Origin: Maribellus comscasis
Lineage (GTDB): Bacteria; Bacteroidota; Bacteroidia; Bacteroidales; Prolixibacteraceae
DNA length: 64,000 nucleotides
Assembly: GCF_009762775.1 (NCBI RefSeq)
Contig: NZ_CP046401.1
Coordinates: forward strand, 7,747,311-7,811,310
Reading direction: 5' to 3'
The translations under genes and the position numbers were made by a program. Of the stretch, positions 9,138 through 18,595 are shown piece by piece (position 1 is the stretch's first letter; every line of letters starts with the position of its first letter). The notes beneath the pieces were generated by a model, which searched no databases, was not told where the DNA came from, and saw only the letters and a list, made by a program, of their open reading frames with translations.

Positions 9138-10523
9138 TCACTTTTTATAGTCACTTTTATTATAGCGAGGTGCGTCCATTTCTTTTTGCCATTTTATCAT
9201 CTTTTTTTTCAGTCTTTCCACAATTTCTGGTTTACTTGAAGACAAATCCTGTTGCTCACCAGGATCATCCTTAAGGTTATACAATTCATAATGGTGACTT
9301 TGCCTGGTGGATTCCATCAGTTCAATTAATTTCCAGTCTTCATGAACCAAAGAACCACCTGGATTGCGGTTTGCAGCTTCGTAAAAATGTACCGGGATTG
9401 GGTAACTCAACCAATGAAGATCATTCCTCTCTAATTTAGCTGAAGGATTAGAGACAACAGGTGTGATATCAATACCGTCAATATCACTCAATTCCTTATC
9501 ATTTAATTCAATCCCTGCCATTTTTGCTATCGTAGGATATAAATCGTGACCTATTACTGGCTGAGTACAAACTTCTCCACCTTTTGATATACCTGGCCAC
9601 TTGATTAATAATGGCACTCTGGTACCACCTTCATACAATGATCCTTTGCCATCTCGCAGCGGGTAATTTGAAGTGACATCTGTCAACCCACCGTTATCGC
9701 TATAAAAGATGACTACTGTATTATCTGACAAACCTGTTTTTGTCAAAGCATCTATTATCCGACCGATATTACTATCCAGATTCTCTACCATTGCAGCATA
9801 TTCCGGATTAGTATGAATCTCACTTTTCGCGATCTTATTTTTGTATTTTTCGACCATATCAGCCTTTGCCTCAATTGGTTTATGAACGGCATAATAGCAT
9901 AGATTGATAAAAAAAGGCTTCTCCTTGTTTTGCTGAACAAATTCAATCGCTTTGCTCGTTAATTGGTCAGTTAGATAATCCCCATCTTTTCCATCCTCCA
10001 GATCAGGAACGTCAAAACCACTGTTTTTTGGCTTTTTAAAGGGATAAAAATAACTTGCCGGCTGCCCTTTAGAATTACAAGTAATGGTAACATCATATCC
10101 CTGATCAGAAGGTCGATAACCGACATCTCCGAGATGCCATTTACCAATATGACAGGTCTTGTATCCACCTTTTCTAAGCCGCTCTGCAATGGTAATTTCA
10201 GTTAAAGGCATACGCTTATAACTATGATTTACGCAATTCAAATGAGCCGGATATTTGCCAGTTTGAATAGCTAACCTACTGGGGGCACATGTTGGGTGAG
10301 ATGCATATGCCTGAGAGAAATATACGCTTTCATCGGCTAACTTGTCAATATTTGGTGTTTCGTAAAAATCACTTCCACAAAAGTTCATATCGGAATTACC
10401 CAGATCATCGGCCAACAACAAAATAATATTAGGCTGTTTTTCTTTAGAAATGGCATCCCACGGTAAATATAAGAACGTAACAAAAAATAATACGTTTCTT
10501 AATATCTTAAATACATTATTCAT
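9138..10523 (-). CDS. Type I (formylglycine) sulfatase, secreted
   Basis: 461 residues with an N-terminal signal peptide (about residues 1-26). NIILLLADDLG supplies the calcium-binding Asp pair (residues 39-40). The activation motif C-A-P-S-R is at 79-83, so Cys79 would be converted to formylglycine by an anaerobic or aerobic maturase that is not in this window. VHKPIEAK and VIFYSDNGG supply further metal and sulfate ligands. Family S1 arylsulfatase-like enzymes remove sulfate esters from glycans such as carrageenan, fucoidan, glycosaminoglycans or sulfated pectin-like polymers; the subfamily cannot be fixed here. It is preceded by the SGNH hydrolase by 36 bases and followed by the GH28-like gene, so the glycan handled by PUL 1 is probably sulfated. 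Confidence 0.93.
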   Translation of the reverse strand: MNNVFKILRNVLFFVTFLYLPWDAISKEKQPNIILLLADDLGNSDMNFCGSDFYETPNIDKLADESVYFSQAYASHPTCAPSRLAIQTGKYPAHLNCVNHSYKRMPLTEITIAERLRKGGYKTCHIGKWHLGDVGYRPSDQGYDVTITCNSKGQPASYFYPFKKPKNSGFDVPDLEDGKDGDYLTDQLTSKAIEFVQQNKEKPFFINLCYYAVHKPIEAKADMVEKYKNKIAKSEIHTNPEYAAMVENLDSNIGRIIDALTKTGLSDNTVVIFYSDNGGLTDVTSNYPLRDGKGSLYEGGTRVPLLIKWPGISKGGEVCTQPVIGHDLYPTIAKMAGIELNDKELSDIDGIDITPVVSNPSAKLERNDLHWLSYPIPVHFYEAANRNPGGSLVHEDWKLIELMESTRQSHHYELYNLKDDPGEQQDLSSSKPEIVERLKKKMIKWQKEMDAPRYNKSDYKK

Positions 10524-10559
10524 TTTAATCGATTCTATTTTTAAGGAGGCTAACTTATT

Positions 10560-11267
10560 TTATTTACTCAATTCTGACAGAATAGATGATATGATTTGAT
10601 CCGACATAAGCCGGTATCCATCACTAAACCAATGGAAACGGTCTAAACGCGCCAAATCCAACTTTTCAACCAACAATCCATACAAATCATTTATTGCCAC
10701 TCCATGTTCTTTCATGACACTCGCAGCCAGTGCATTTCGTTCAAAAATAATCGGATTGATATCTTTATTGAGTACTGGTTTATCTTGTTCTGTAACAGGG
10801 GTTGTACTGGCCCAAATCAATTTTGCTTTAGGCGCGTATTGTTGTATGGTAAGAATATATTTTTCCAAAAGGGGAACATATTGCCCTTTGGGAATCCTTC
10901 CTTTCTGCCATCCATGTAAACCAATATTAAAATGGATTACATCATAGTTCCGCACAGAAACTAATTCAGCAAGTTTTTCAATTAGGGATTTGCTATTTAA
11001 ATGCATTCCGGTAGTCCAGCGGTCAACACATGCCACATCATTCAACCCATTGATAACAAACTGATGATAGCCATGCATAACCGAGTCACCAATTAATAAA
11101 ACGTGCTTACAAGAATCTTTGGTTTCTTTTGCCTGAAAAAATCCCCATGTGCCTCCATCAGCTGTTAAACCTATTTTGTTATCGGCTTTCTCGTCGGATT
11201 GAGAGAACACATTTCCAGATAATAGGAAGAGGAATAAGGATATAATTAAATAATAATGCCTTCGCAT
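10560..11267 (-). CDS. SGNH/GDSL-family hydrolase, secreted
   Basis: 235 residues with a signal peptide (cleavage near VFSQ, residue 23). HVLLIGDSVMHGYH carries the GDS block with nucleophile Ser62. FNIGLHGW around 113-120 takes the place of the block III Asn region, and LDRFHWFSDGY provides the D209-x-x-H212 pair. Family role: carbohydrate or lipid esterase, most likely removing acyl groups from the PUL 1 glycan in the periplasm. It is the first enzyme gene after the hairpin that follows susD, and the sulfatase gene starts 36 bases downstream. Substrate acyl group and sugar position are unknown. Confidence 0.85.
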   Translation of the reverse strand: MRRHYYLIISLFLFLLSGNVFSQSDEKADNKIGLTADGGTWGFFQAKETKDSCKHVLLIGDSVMHGYHQFVINGLNDVACVDRWTTGMHLNSKSLIEKLAELVSVRNYDVIHFNIGLHGWQKGRIPKGQYVPLLEKYILTIQQYAPKAKLIWASTTPVTEQDKPVLNKDINPIIFERNALAASVMKEHGVAINDLYGLLVEKLDLARLDRFHWFSDGYRLMSDQIISSILSELSK

Positions 11268-11323
11268 AATATGAAAATATTGATTTAGGTAATTTTTGTT
11301 ATCAATTTTATTGAACCAGTTAA

Positions 11324-11361
11324 AAAGTTCACCAATTGGATTACTCCAATTGGTGAACTTT
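11324..11361 (-). terminator. Strong hairpin after susD of PUL 1
   Basis: Two perfect 17-base arms (containing AAAGTTCACCAATTGGA) enclose a 4-base loop. On the minus strand the hairpin is followed by a T-run (TTTTT then AAC), and it starts 22 bases after the SusD stop. It can act as a partial terminator that lowers expression of the enzyme genes relative to susC-susD. Confidence 0.75.
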
Positions 11362-11382
11362 AAGTCATGCTTTCAAATGATC

Positions 11383-12921
11383 TTACCAACCATTGTTTTG
11401 GTCCCATTCCGGGTTCTGGTTTAATTCTTCAAGCGGAATTGGAAATAACATATGGTATTCCCTAACATTGGATTCTTTATTCATTCTATAAAATTCATCG
11501 TTAACCATTTTAATCCGATCCATGAAAATTCCCCAGCGAATAATATCCATTCTTCTAAACCCTTCAAAAGCCAGTTCGTGAGCTCGTTCATCAATAATCG
11601 CAGTTTTAAATGAATCATAATCCAGTCCTTGCAAATCAGCCAACACCAACCCATCAGCTTTATGATCATCAGGTCTGGCCCTGTACCGTACCATGTTTAT
11701 GGCGTCATAAGCTTCCTGCGTTGGCCCATTATTAATCTCATTCAATGCCTCTGCAAGCATTAGATACACATCTGAAAATCGGTAAATCGGAGTGTTGTAA
11801 GGAGTTTTTGAAGCATGATCACCATTTCCCTCAACCTTTCTGAACTTATTGACATACGGTCTTCTTACCTGGGACTTTTCGGTGAAGACATATCCAGTAA
11901 ATTTTCCTGTCCCCACGGTCCAGTTTCTGCGTACATCCAATGTATCAAAACTATCATAAAAATCAATGGTCGATCTTAAATTACCAAACCCGCCCGCATG
12001 ACCTGCTCCATATTTTGGTGCTGTCAATGCATTCGGGAGATTACTACCATTTTCGGGCATTGAAAAATCGATTTCCCAAATTGACTCTTTGTTGTAGATA
12101 TCGAGGTATAAATCCTTGAATATATTGGTATAATCAGGTTCCAATTCATAGACCCCCATGTCGATTATTTCCTGGCATAAATCCCGTACCTCAGTCCAGT
12201 AACTCTCATCACCGGCAATCATCTGTCCATCCCATGATCTTCTCCATCCAGACATGTACATGTAAAGGTGTGCTTTGATCATTTTAACCGCACCAAGGGT
12301 AAGTAAGCCTCCCTTCGAATAAACTGCGTAGGTTGAGGGATATTTTTCCATCGTAGTTTCCGCATAATTCAAATCTTCAATACATTGTTGTCTGATTTCA
12401 TCAACACTAGTTCGAGACTTGTCCAATTCATTCAAGCCTGTTGTATTATGTACCTTTAAAGGAGCATCACCAAAAGTATTGGTTAATTCAATGTAGAAAA
12501 ATGCTCTTAAAGCTTTGGCTTCTGCAATTAACTGATCTCCACCGGTGAACCCTTTCGACTCCGTTACATCAATAACAAAATTGCAAGAGTTTATCGCACT
12601 ATATAAATCTATCCACAAACTCTTTGGATAACCATCAGCTGAAGTTCTGTTAAAATTTTGATAAAGTCCATAGGAGCTTGTTAGTTTAGCACCATAAGAA
12701 CTAAAATCGTTGTCGGCACAATTATTTAAAACATAGGCGTATCCTCTTATACTATTATTCCCAAATATATCGTATACACCATTCAATGCAATTCTTCCAT
12801 CTTCGGCAGTCTCCGGGAAATTAGCTTCACTTAAAAAATCGTAAGGTTGTTCTTCCAAAAATTGGTCACAAGATGTGAGAGTAAGAAATACGATTAATAT
12901 GATATAAATTTTATATTTCAT
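11383..12921 (-). CDS. SusD/RagB-family glycan-binding lipoprotein (PUL 1)
   Basis: 512 residues. The N-terminus is a lipoprotein signal ending LTSCDQFLEEQPYDF, with the lipidated Cys near residue 18. The mid-region has the TPR-like SusD helices (AEAKALRAFFYIELTNTFGD) and the C-terminus the conserved ERAHELAFEGFRRMDIIRWG signature. It would sit on the outer surface as a lid over the SusC channel and deliver oligosaccharides. It starts 4 bases after the susC stop, so the two are translated together. A 17-base-arm hairpin follows the gene. Confidence 0.96.
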   Translation of the reverse strand: MKYKIYIILIVFLTLTSCDQFLEEQPYDFLSEANFPETAEDGRIALNGVYDIFGNNSIRGYAYVLNNCADNDFSSYGAKLTSSYGLYQNFNRTSADGYPKSLWIDLYSAINSCNFVIDVTESKGFTGGDQLIAEAKALRAFFYIELTNTFGDAPLKVHNTTGLNELDKSRTSVDEIRQQCIEDLNYAETTMEKYPSTYAVYSKGGLLTLGAVKMIKAHLYMYMSGWRRSWDGQMIAGDESYWTEVRDLCQEIIDMGVYELEPDYTNIFKDLYLDIYNKESIWEIDFSMPENGSNLPNALTAPKYGAGHAGGFGNLRSTIDFYDSFDTLDVRRNWTVGTGKFTGYVFTEKSQVRRPYVNKFRKVEGNGDHASKTPYNTPIYRFSDVYLMLAEALNEINNGPTQEAYDAINMVRYRARPDDHKADGLVLADLQGLDYDSFKTAIIDERAHELAFEGFRRMDIIRWGIFMDRIKMVNDEFYRMNKESNVREYHMLFPIPLEELNQNPEWDQNNGW

Positions 12922-12925
12922 GACA

Positions 12926-15900
12926 TTAGAAAGTTAAGTTAATACCAAAAGTTACGGATTTAGCATGCGGATAATTTGAGAAATCGACGCCAGGTGTTAA
13001 CATGCTACTGGAGACCGATACTTCAGGATCGTATCCAGAATATTTTGAGAAGGTTAATAATTTATCGCCAGACAAAAATACCCTGCATTTTTTAATTCCA
13101 ACTTTTCTCATCACTGATTTGGATAAATTATAGCCAATTGTTACATTTTGAAGCCTTAAAAATGAGCCATCTTCAACCAACCAACTGGATACATTGTTGT
13201 ATTCAATCCCTGATATGCCCCATGCCCAAAGTTCATTGGTCGGGTTCTCGGGCGTCCAGGCATCCATGATTTGTTTGACGCCTCCTTTATTTATTCCTGC
13301 GGTCCACAAAAAGTTTTTGTTGGCATTAAAAACATCATTTCCATACCGGAAACTAAAAACAAAAGAAAAGTCAAAATTCTTATAGCTAAACTGATTGGTA
13401 AATCCACCAAACCAATCCGGAATTCCATTTCCAATAATCGTACGGTCATATTCTGAATCAATCACTCCATCAGGAACGCCATCAGGACCACTTACATCTT
13501 TATATCTCGGACCTCCGACTACTCCACTTCCATCAAACTGAGGAAGATTGGTTGCTTCATCTTCATTTTGGTTAACTCCATCATATACATACCCATACAT
13601 GGAGCCCAAAGGATCTCCTTCCCGGACAATGAAAACGCTTGATTTATGTCCGTAGCTTCCTGTAAAAAAATAATCGGCATCAGAAAGCCTTAGTACTTTG
13701 GTCGATGGGAAAGAAATATTGAATGAACTGGTCCATTTTAATTTGCCGTTTAAGATTACCCCGTTAATATCAAATTCATAACCGTAAGATTCTATATCAC
13801 CTACATTAGTGGTATAACTACTAAAACCGGAATAATAAGGGACTGGTGCATTCAATAGCAAATCAATTGATTTTTTATGGTAATAATCTGCGGTGATATT
13901 CAGACGATTGTTAAAAAAACCAATGTCAATCCCAACATCAGCCTGCTCATTTTGTTCCCATTTCAGATCTTCGTTTGCCATTGTTCCCGGGATTAATCCA
14001 AGGTTTTGGGTAGAATTAATTGAGATATTGGCTGTTGCAAATTGCAACATTGAAGCATAGTTTCCGATTGAATTGTTCCCGGTTATCCCATAACTCAAGC
14101 GGAATTTTAAGTTTGAAAATATATTCAGGGCTTTTATAAATTCTTCTTCTGAGGCCCTCCATGCAAAAGCTCCTGAAGGGAACGTCCCCCACTTGTTGTT
14201 AATCCCGAAGTTGGACGAGCCATCTGCCCTTACCGAAGCAGTAAGCAAATACCGGTCAGCGTAATTATAATTCACCCTGCCAAAAAAACTGGCAATGGTA
14301 CTTTTCCATTTTCCTGACACAGGTGTAGATGGCGTAGTGCCAAGCCCAATATTATCAGCCCCCAAATTTTCGATAGGGAAATTAGTCGATTTCATCGACA
14401 TACTTTCATACACCGTTGACTGGGCACTAAATCCACCTAAACCCTGAACTTTGTGTTTCCCAATGGTCAATTTATAATCAGCCGTATTTTCATACAACCA
14501 TGCAATCCGCTGATTTTGACTAATTTGGGCAATCCCATTATAGTTGCGCCCGTAACCTACATCCGATGGCAAATACGATTTATTCTTTGTGGAAGAATAA
14601 GCCATTGCCCCGTTGGCCCTTAGTGTAAGTCCTTTGACAGGTCTATATTCCAAATAATTGGTTGTTCGTATACTTGCTGAATTTTTCAAAGCCTGTTTCT
14701 CGGTCAGCCATTTTAACGGGTTAGTCGATTCGGCACCGGTTCCTACTTCAGGATCCAGGTAATCACCTAAATCTTCCCCAATATTACCACCGACAATGTA
14801 AGGACGTGCTATAAGAATAAAACGGCCTATATCAGCTTCTCCTGAAAGCGATGCACCATCCCTTTCATCAAAAGAATACGAGAGATTTGTTCCGGCTTTT
14901 AATTTGTCATTCAATTTTGAATCAATCTTGAGCCTCGCATTTACCCGGTAGTATTCTGACCCTTCGGCGATACCTTCCTGCTTAAAATAACCAACGGAAG
15001 ATGAATATTGTGTACGCTCACTTCCTCCATTAATCTGTAAATTATGTGTCTGTATTACCGCTTTTCGGTATGCCGCATCCTGCCAATCGATACTTGTTGA
15101 GTCAGCCCAGGTTTCCGGATTTTCAAATTGCCAGGCATCCTCCTCTGAAGCTAATTCCTTCTGAATGGTTGCATATTCAACAATATCGACAGTTTCAAGC
15201 TTCTTTATAATATTTGAAACAGTACACTTGCCATTATAAGTTATATTAAGCGTTCCTTTTTTACCTGATTTTGTAGTGATAATAATAACACCATTGGACG
15301 CCCTTGCTCCATAAATAGCACCAGCTGAAGCATCTTTTAAGACTTCAACAGATTCTATATCCTGCGGATTCAAATCCATATTATCTCCCCCTAGTTGAGG
15401 AAACCCGTCGATAACATAAAGCGGCTCATTCGACGCAGATATGGAAGATCCCCCTCTAATTATAATGTTGCTGGCTTCTCCCGGCTGACCACTCTGCGAA
15501 GTAACCTGCACTCCTGCTGCCAACCCCTGTAGTGCATCATTTAATGAAGCGGTATTTATTTTTTCAATGTTATCTGCCTTCACCGAAGTAACAGAGCCGG
15601 TTAGATCCCTCTTTTTAATAGTTCCATAGCCAATCGCCACAACCTCCTCAATCCCAATAGCACTTTCTTCCATTATCACATCTATTGATGCTTTTCCAGC
15701 AACAGAAATTTCCTGTGGCTTCATACCTATAAAAGAGAAAACCAATATACTATTAGTAGGTACATTTACAAGTGAATAATTTCCTTTTGTATCTGTTATG
15801 GCACCTTGGGTGGTTCCTTTCACTATTATGGTCACCCCCGGTAAAGGAACATTATTTAAATCGGTAACCTTACCGCTAATAGTTTTCTGCTGTTGTGCAA

Positions 15901-16258
15901 AATCAGGCATGAGAATAATACTTGTACCCAATTTTTTAAAAGTGAAATTTGTATTCTCAAAAATATCAATAAGAACTTCATCTATAAGTCGATTTGATGC
16001 ATGAATATTTATTTTTCGGTCCAGATTAATTTCTTCCTTATCGTATACAAATAAATAGTCGGTTTGTGTTTCAATAGCATCAAGAACTTCTTTTACAGGA
16101 GCATTTTTAAAAGCAATATTAATTTTATCAACCTGCGATCTTGCGTTTATCGCATATAATGAAGAGCTAAATATCAAAAAAACCAGAAGTGTTATTTTCA
16201 TTTTTCTTAATAATGGTTTCATTAAGTCAAAGTAGTCCTTTGACAAATAATTTTTCAT
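12926..16258 (-). CDS. SusC/RagA TonB-dependent outer-membrane transporter with STN domain (PUL 1)
   Basis: 1110 residues. After a long basic/hydrophobic signal region (about 1-42) comes an STN (secretin/TonB N-terminal) domain (NIAFKNAPVKEVLDAIE), then a carboxypeptidase-regulatory-like domain (ISGKVTDLNNVPLPGVTI), a TonB plug (DLTGSVTSVKADNIEKI, VIDGFPQLGG, ASNGVIIITTKSGK) and a 22-strand beta-barrel ending in an aromatic residue (GINLTF). It imports glycan fragments across the outer membrane using TonB energy. The STN domain is the part that contacts a FecR-type anti-sigma factor, and the gene lies directly behind fecR and the ECF sigma gene, so substrate-triggered signalling is likely. 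susD follows after 4 bases. Confidence 0.97.
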   Translation of the reverse strand: MKNYLSKDYFDLMKPLLRKMKITLLVFLIFSSSLYAINARSQVDKINIAFKNAPVKEVLDAIETQTDYLFVYDKEEINLDRKINIHASNRLIDEVLIDIFENTNFTFKKLGTSIILMPDFAQQQKTISGKVTDLNNVPLPGVTIIVKGTTQGAITDTKGNYSLVNVPTNSILVFSFIGMKPQEISVAGKASIDVIMEESAIGIEEVVAIGYGTIKKRDLTGSVTSVKADNIEKINTASLNDALQGLAAGVQVTSQSGQPGEASNIIIRGGSSISASNEPLYVIDGFPQLGGDNMDLNPQDIESVEVLKDASAGAIYGARASNGVIIITTKSGKKGTLNITYNGKCTVSNIIKKLETVDIVEYATIQKELASEEDAWQFENPETWADSTSIDWQDAAYRKAVIQTHNLQINGGSERTQYSSSVGYFKQEGIAEGSEYYRVNARLKIDSKLNDKLKAGTNLSYSFDERDGASLSGEADIGRFILIARPYIVGGNIGEDLGDYLDPEVGTGAESTNPLKWLTEKQALKNSASIRTTNYLEYRPVKGLTLRANGAMAYSSTKNKSYLPSDVGYGRNYNGIAQISQNQRIAWLYENTADYKLTIGKHKVQGLGGFSAQSTVYESMSMKSTNFPIENLGADNIGLGTTPSTPVSGKWKSTIASFFGRVNYNYADRYLLTASVRADGSSNFGINNKWGTFPSGAFAWRASEEEFIKALNIFSNLKFRLSYGITGNNSIGNYASMLQFATANISINSTQNLGLIPGTMANEDLKWEQNEQADVGIDIGFFNNRLNITADYYHKKSIDLLLNAPVPYYSGFSSYTTNVGDIESYGYEFDINGVILNGKLKWTSSFNISFPSTKVLRLSDADYFFTGSYGHKSSVFIVREGDPLGSMYGYVYDGVNQNEDEATNLPQFDGSGVVGGPRYKDVSGPDGVPDGVIDSEYDRTIIGNGIPDWFGGFTNQFSYKNFDFSFVFSFRYGNDVFNANKNFLWTAGINKGGVKQIMDAWTPENPTNELWAWGISGIEYNNVSSWLVEDGSFLRLQNVTIGYNLSKSVMRKVGIKKCRVFLSGDKLLTFSKYSGYDPEVSVSSSMLTPGVDFSNYPHAKSVTFGINLTF

Positions 16259-16320
16259 AAATTTGTTTTTTATGTTAATACTTTAGTTTGTTTTAGCGAA
16301 CACGATCAGTATTGACCATT

Positions 16321-16350
16321 AGCCGGAAAGTGTGAGCGCACTTACCGGCT
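16321..16350. other. Hairpin between fecR and susC (PUL 1)
   Basis: Arms AGCCGGAAAGTG and CACTTACCGGCT pair over 12 bases with one mismatch around a 6-base loop. The T-run lies on the plus-strand side only, so it is not a standard terminator for the minus-strand transcript. It may be a leader structure of susC or a processing site. An analogous hairpin occupies the same position in PUL 2. Confidence 0.45.
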
Positions 16351-16397
16351 TTTTTAGAATTTCATTTTATCATAAGCCTTAGTTCTTTTAAAGTTTA

Positions 16398-17345
16398 TTA
16401 TTCGATTATTATTTTATTGGTTTTCTCGTCAATCCGATAGTTAAAATTTTCTTTTAATTGTACCACTTTCAAAATATGTTCAACACCATCTTTCATTCTG
16501 AATTTTCCTGAATAGCGTGAATTGAACTTTTGCGTATTTTTAACTTCTATAATGATATCAAAATACAATTCTAAATTATGGACCAGTTCAGTAAATGAAA
16601 TATTGTCAAAACTGATGATTCCTTCGCGCCATAGAAAATGATCCGGATTTTCAATCGCAGAAACAATCATTTTCCCGTCTCTTAATACGGCTTCCTTATT
16701 GGGAGATAAGCTCATTCCCGAACTTTCACCTTGTTTTATTATTTCAACTGCCCCCTCTAACAACGAAGTTTCAAATTCTTCTGTTTCAGAGTATGCAATC
16801 AAATTAAATTTTGTACCCAAAACCTTTACATCATATTTACTGGTGTTAACAACAAATGGCTTTTTCATTTTATGTGTTACCTCAAAAAAGCCCTCACCAT
16901 CTAATTCAACATTACGTTCCTTATTGGCAAATTGGGAGGGAAACTTAAAAGTAGTTTTTGCATTGAGCCAAACTTTCGTACTATCTGCCAAAATAATTTC
17001 AGCCCGTTGTCCGGCCGGAACATGTATGGTTTGCATCCGGGAAGACAACCGGGAAAAGGAGTGAGTTGGGAAAACGAATCGAGCTACAAAAAAAGCAAAA
17101 ACAAAAACGGCTGCAATTTTTGAAACTTCCCAATACCATTTGCTATTAAACGGTATCAGAAATTTCATTTTCTTTTGATTCGAGTTTATTTCAATATCTG
17201 AATGCCAAATTGAAATATCATTCAATTTCCTTAGTGCAAAATATTCTTGCATATTTTTAGGATCCGCATCAAGCCAATGGGTAATCTTTACTTTTTCTTC
17301 GTCTGTGACGTTCCCATTTATGTATTTCAAAAGTAGATCGTTCAT
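16398..17345 (-). CDS. FecR-family anti-sigma factor (PUL 1)
   Basis: About 315 residues from the ATG at 17345 (MNDLLLKYINGN), preferred over a start 24 bases upstream because it matches the usual anti-sigma N-terminus. Residues 1-70 form the cytoplasmic sigma-binding part, a single membrane segment lies near 80-100 (WEVSKIAAVFVFAFFVARFVF), and the periplasmic FecR domain follows (HVPAGQRAEIILADSTKVWLN, ELDGEGFFEV, VLGTKFNL) with a DUF4974 C-terminus (FDNISFTELVHNLELYFDI). It would hold the adjacent ECF sigma factor and release it when loaded SusC signals through its STN domain. It lies 94 bases after the sigma gene and 139 bases before susC. Confidence 0.93.
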   Translation of the reverse strand: MNDLLLKYINGNVTDEEKVKITHWLDADPKNMQEYFALRKLNDISIWHSDIEINSNQKKMKFLIPFNSKWYWEVSKIAAVFVFAFFVARFVFPTHSFSRLSSRMQTIHVPAGQRAEIILADSTKVWLNAKTTFKFPSQFANKERNVELDGEGFFEVTHKMKKPFVVNTSKYDVKVLGTKFNLIAYSETEEFETSLLEGAVEIIKQGESSGMSLSPNKEAVLRDGKMIVSAIENPDHFLWREGIISFDNISFTELVHNLELYFDIIIEVKNTQKFNSRYSGKFRMKDGVEHILKVVQLKENFNYRIDEKTNKIIIE

Positions 17346-17439
17346 ATTCCAGTTTATAAAAAATATCAAACCCGAATTTTCCTTTACAACCAGAATACGA
17401 CTCGAAATACAAGAGCCCTAGTATATTTTTTGATTTTTT

Positions 17440-18006
17440 TTACAATTTTAAAAAAAACAATGCTCCCAAAAGAGGGATATAATCTTTTAACGACATCCTT
17501 AATTCCCTCACAGCCTGCCCAATATGATACTCAACTCCTTTAAGGGAAATATGATAAAATTTTGCAATTTCTTTGTGCGATTTATGTTCAAACCTACTCA
17601 TTATAAATATTTCCCTTGTTCTTGGCTGAAGTCTCTTAAGCGTTTCCTCAATTATAGAGTGAATTTCTTTTGCAAAAACTTCCTGAGGATTGCTTGATTC
17701 GAGAGAAGCGGTTCTTATTGCCAGTTCCCGTTCCAGAGTTGTAGCTATTTTATGGTAAACATCGCGTCTTACTGACTGGTGTTTTAAATGATCAAGCGCC
17801 CGATTTTTTAGGATTGAAAATAAATAGGGAGCTATCGGATCGATGGTTTCCATTTTCAATTGTTGCCATAACTTTATTAATGAGTCAGAAACAATATCTT
17901 CTGCAACCATGTCATCGTGCACGTACGATTTTACAAATAGGTACGATTTTTTGTAAAAAGTAGTATATATTTCGTTGAAACCATGTAAAGGAATATCTAC
18001 TCCCAT
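17440..18006 (-). CDS. ECF RNA polymerase sigma factor (PUL 1)
   Basis: 188 residues. Sigma region 2 covers about 10-80 (DDMVAEDIVSDSLIKLWQQL, FSILKNRALDHL) and region 4 covers about 125-175 with the helix-turn-helix KSHKEIAKFYHISLKGVEYHI. This fits the Bacteroidetes RpoE-like sigma-70 family linked to FecR and SusC. It probably directs transcription of susC and downstream genes when FecR releases it. Its own promoter looks of housekeeping type (TTTG, 17-base spacer, TAATTTTG at 18029-18057). Confidence 0.93.
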   Translation of the reverse strand: MGVDIPLHGFNEIYTTFYKKSYLFVKSYVHDDMVAEDIVSDSLIKLWQQLKMETIDPIAPYLFSILKNRALDHLKHQSVRRDVYHKIATTLERELAIRTASLESSNPQEVFAKEIHSIIEETLKRLQPRTREIFIMSRFEHKSHKEIAKFYHISLKGVEYHIGQAVRELRMSLKDYIPLLGALFFLKL

Positions 18007-18028
18007 TTAGTAAAGTTTAGCTTGACGC

Positions 18029-18057
18029 CAAAATTAAAAAAATTATAATTCTACAAA
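18029..18057 (-). promoter_or_regulatory. Housekeeping-type promoter of the PUL 1 ECF sigma gene
   Basis: On the minus strand TTTG (18054-18057) is followed after 17 bases by TAATTTTG (18029-18036), matching the Bacteroidetes -33/-7 pattern with a slightly short spacer. It lies 23 bases upstream of the ATG at 18006. The remainder of the 589-base gap up to 18595 holds only the terminator at 18427-18458. Confidence 0.5.
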
Positions 18058-18426
18058 AAACAGAATACAAACTCTTGTTTTTCAGATGTTCAAATCATTT
18101 CTCTGAGGTTATCAGGTTTTATCTTGATATATATTTTTAACTTTAGAATCAACAAATGGCGTTTCGAAATCACCATTTTCTTTTCTATCAATAAAAAATG
18201 ATTACCTTCTGAAAACAAAGAGCAGCTCAAAAAAATTAGATCAGTCTGTTTTATCTGCAATCAAAATTATGCTTGTATATGTTGCAGTTATTTACAGGAA
18301 AAGACTAACAGACTTTTTCCGATTCTACATTAATTAAACAAATACGATGAAATAGGAAGGAATTTATTCTTTATGTTTATGAAGCATTGGTGCACCGTAA
18401 ACCGGACAACAATGTTTTACAAATAG

Positions 18427-18458
18427 AAAAAAGCCGCCCCTAACTGAAGCGGCCTTTT
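18427..18458 (-). terminator. Intrinsic terminator of PUL 2
   Basis: On the minus strand a stem with core GCCGC/GCGGC, extended by A-U pairs and one G-U pair to about 10 pairs, encloses an 11-base loop and is followed by TTTTTT. It lies about 140 bases beyond the stop of the SASA esterase gene, the last gene of the PUL 2 operon. Confidence 0.65.
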
Positions 18459-18595
18459 GTCTAACTAAACCAAATCTATCGAATAAAAATCTTTTGACTC
18501 AAAATAAGATACTTACAATCTGATTCCTCTCATTCTAACACCTCAATACAATTGGAAAACCAAGTTTTTATTCCTCACTAAAAAGCCAGGAAAAA

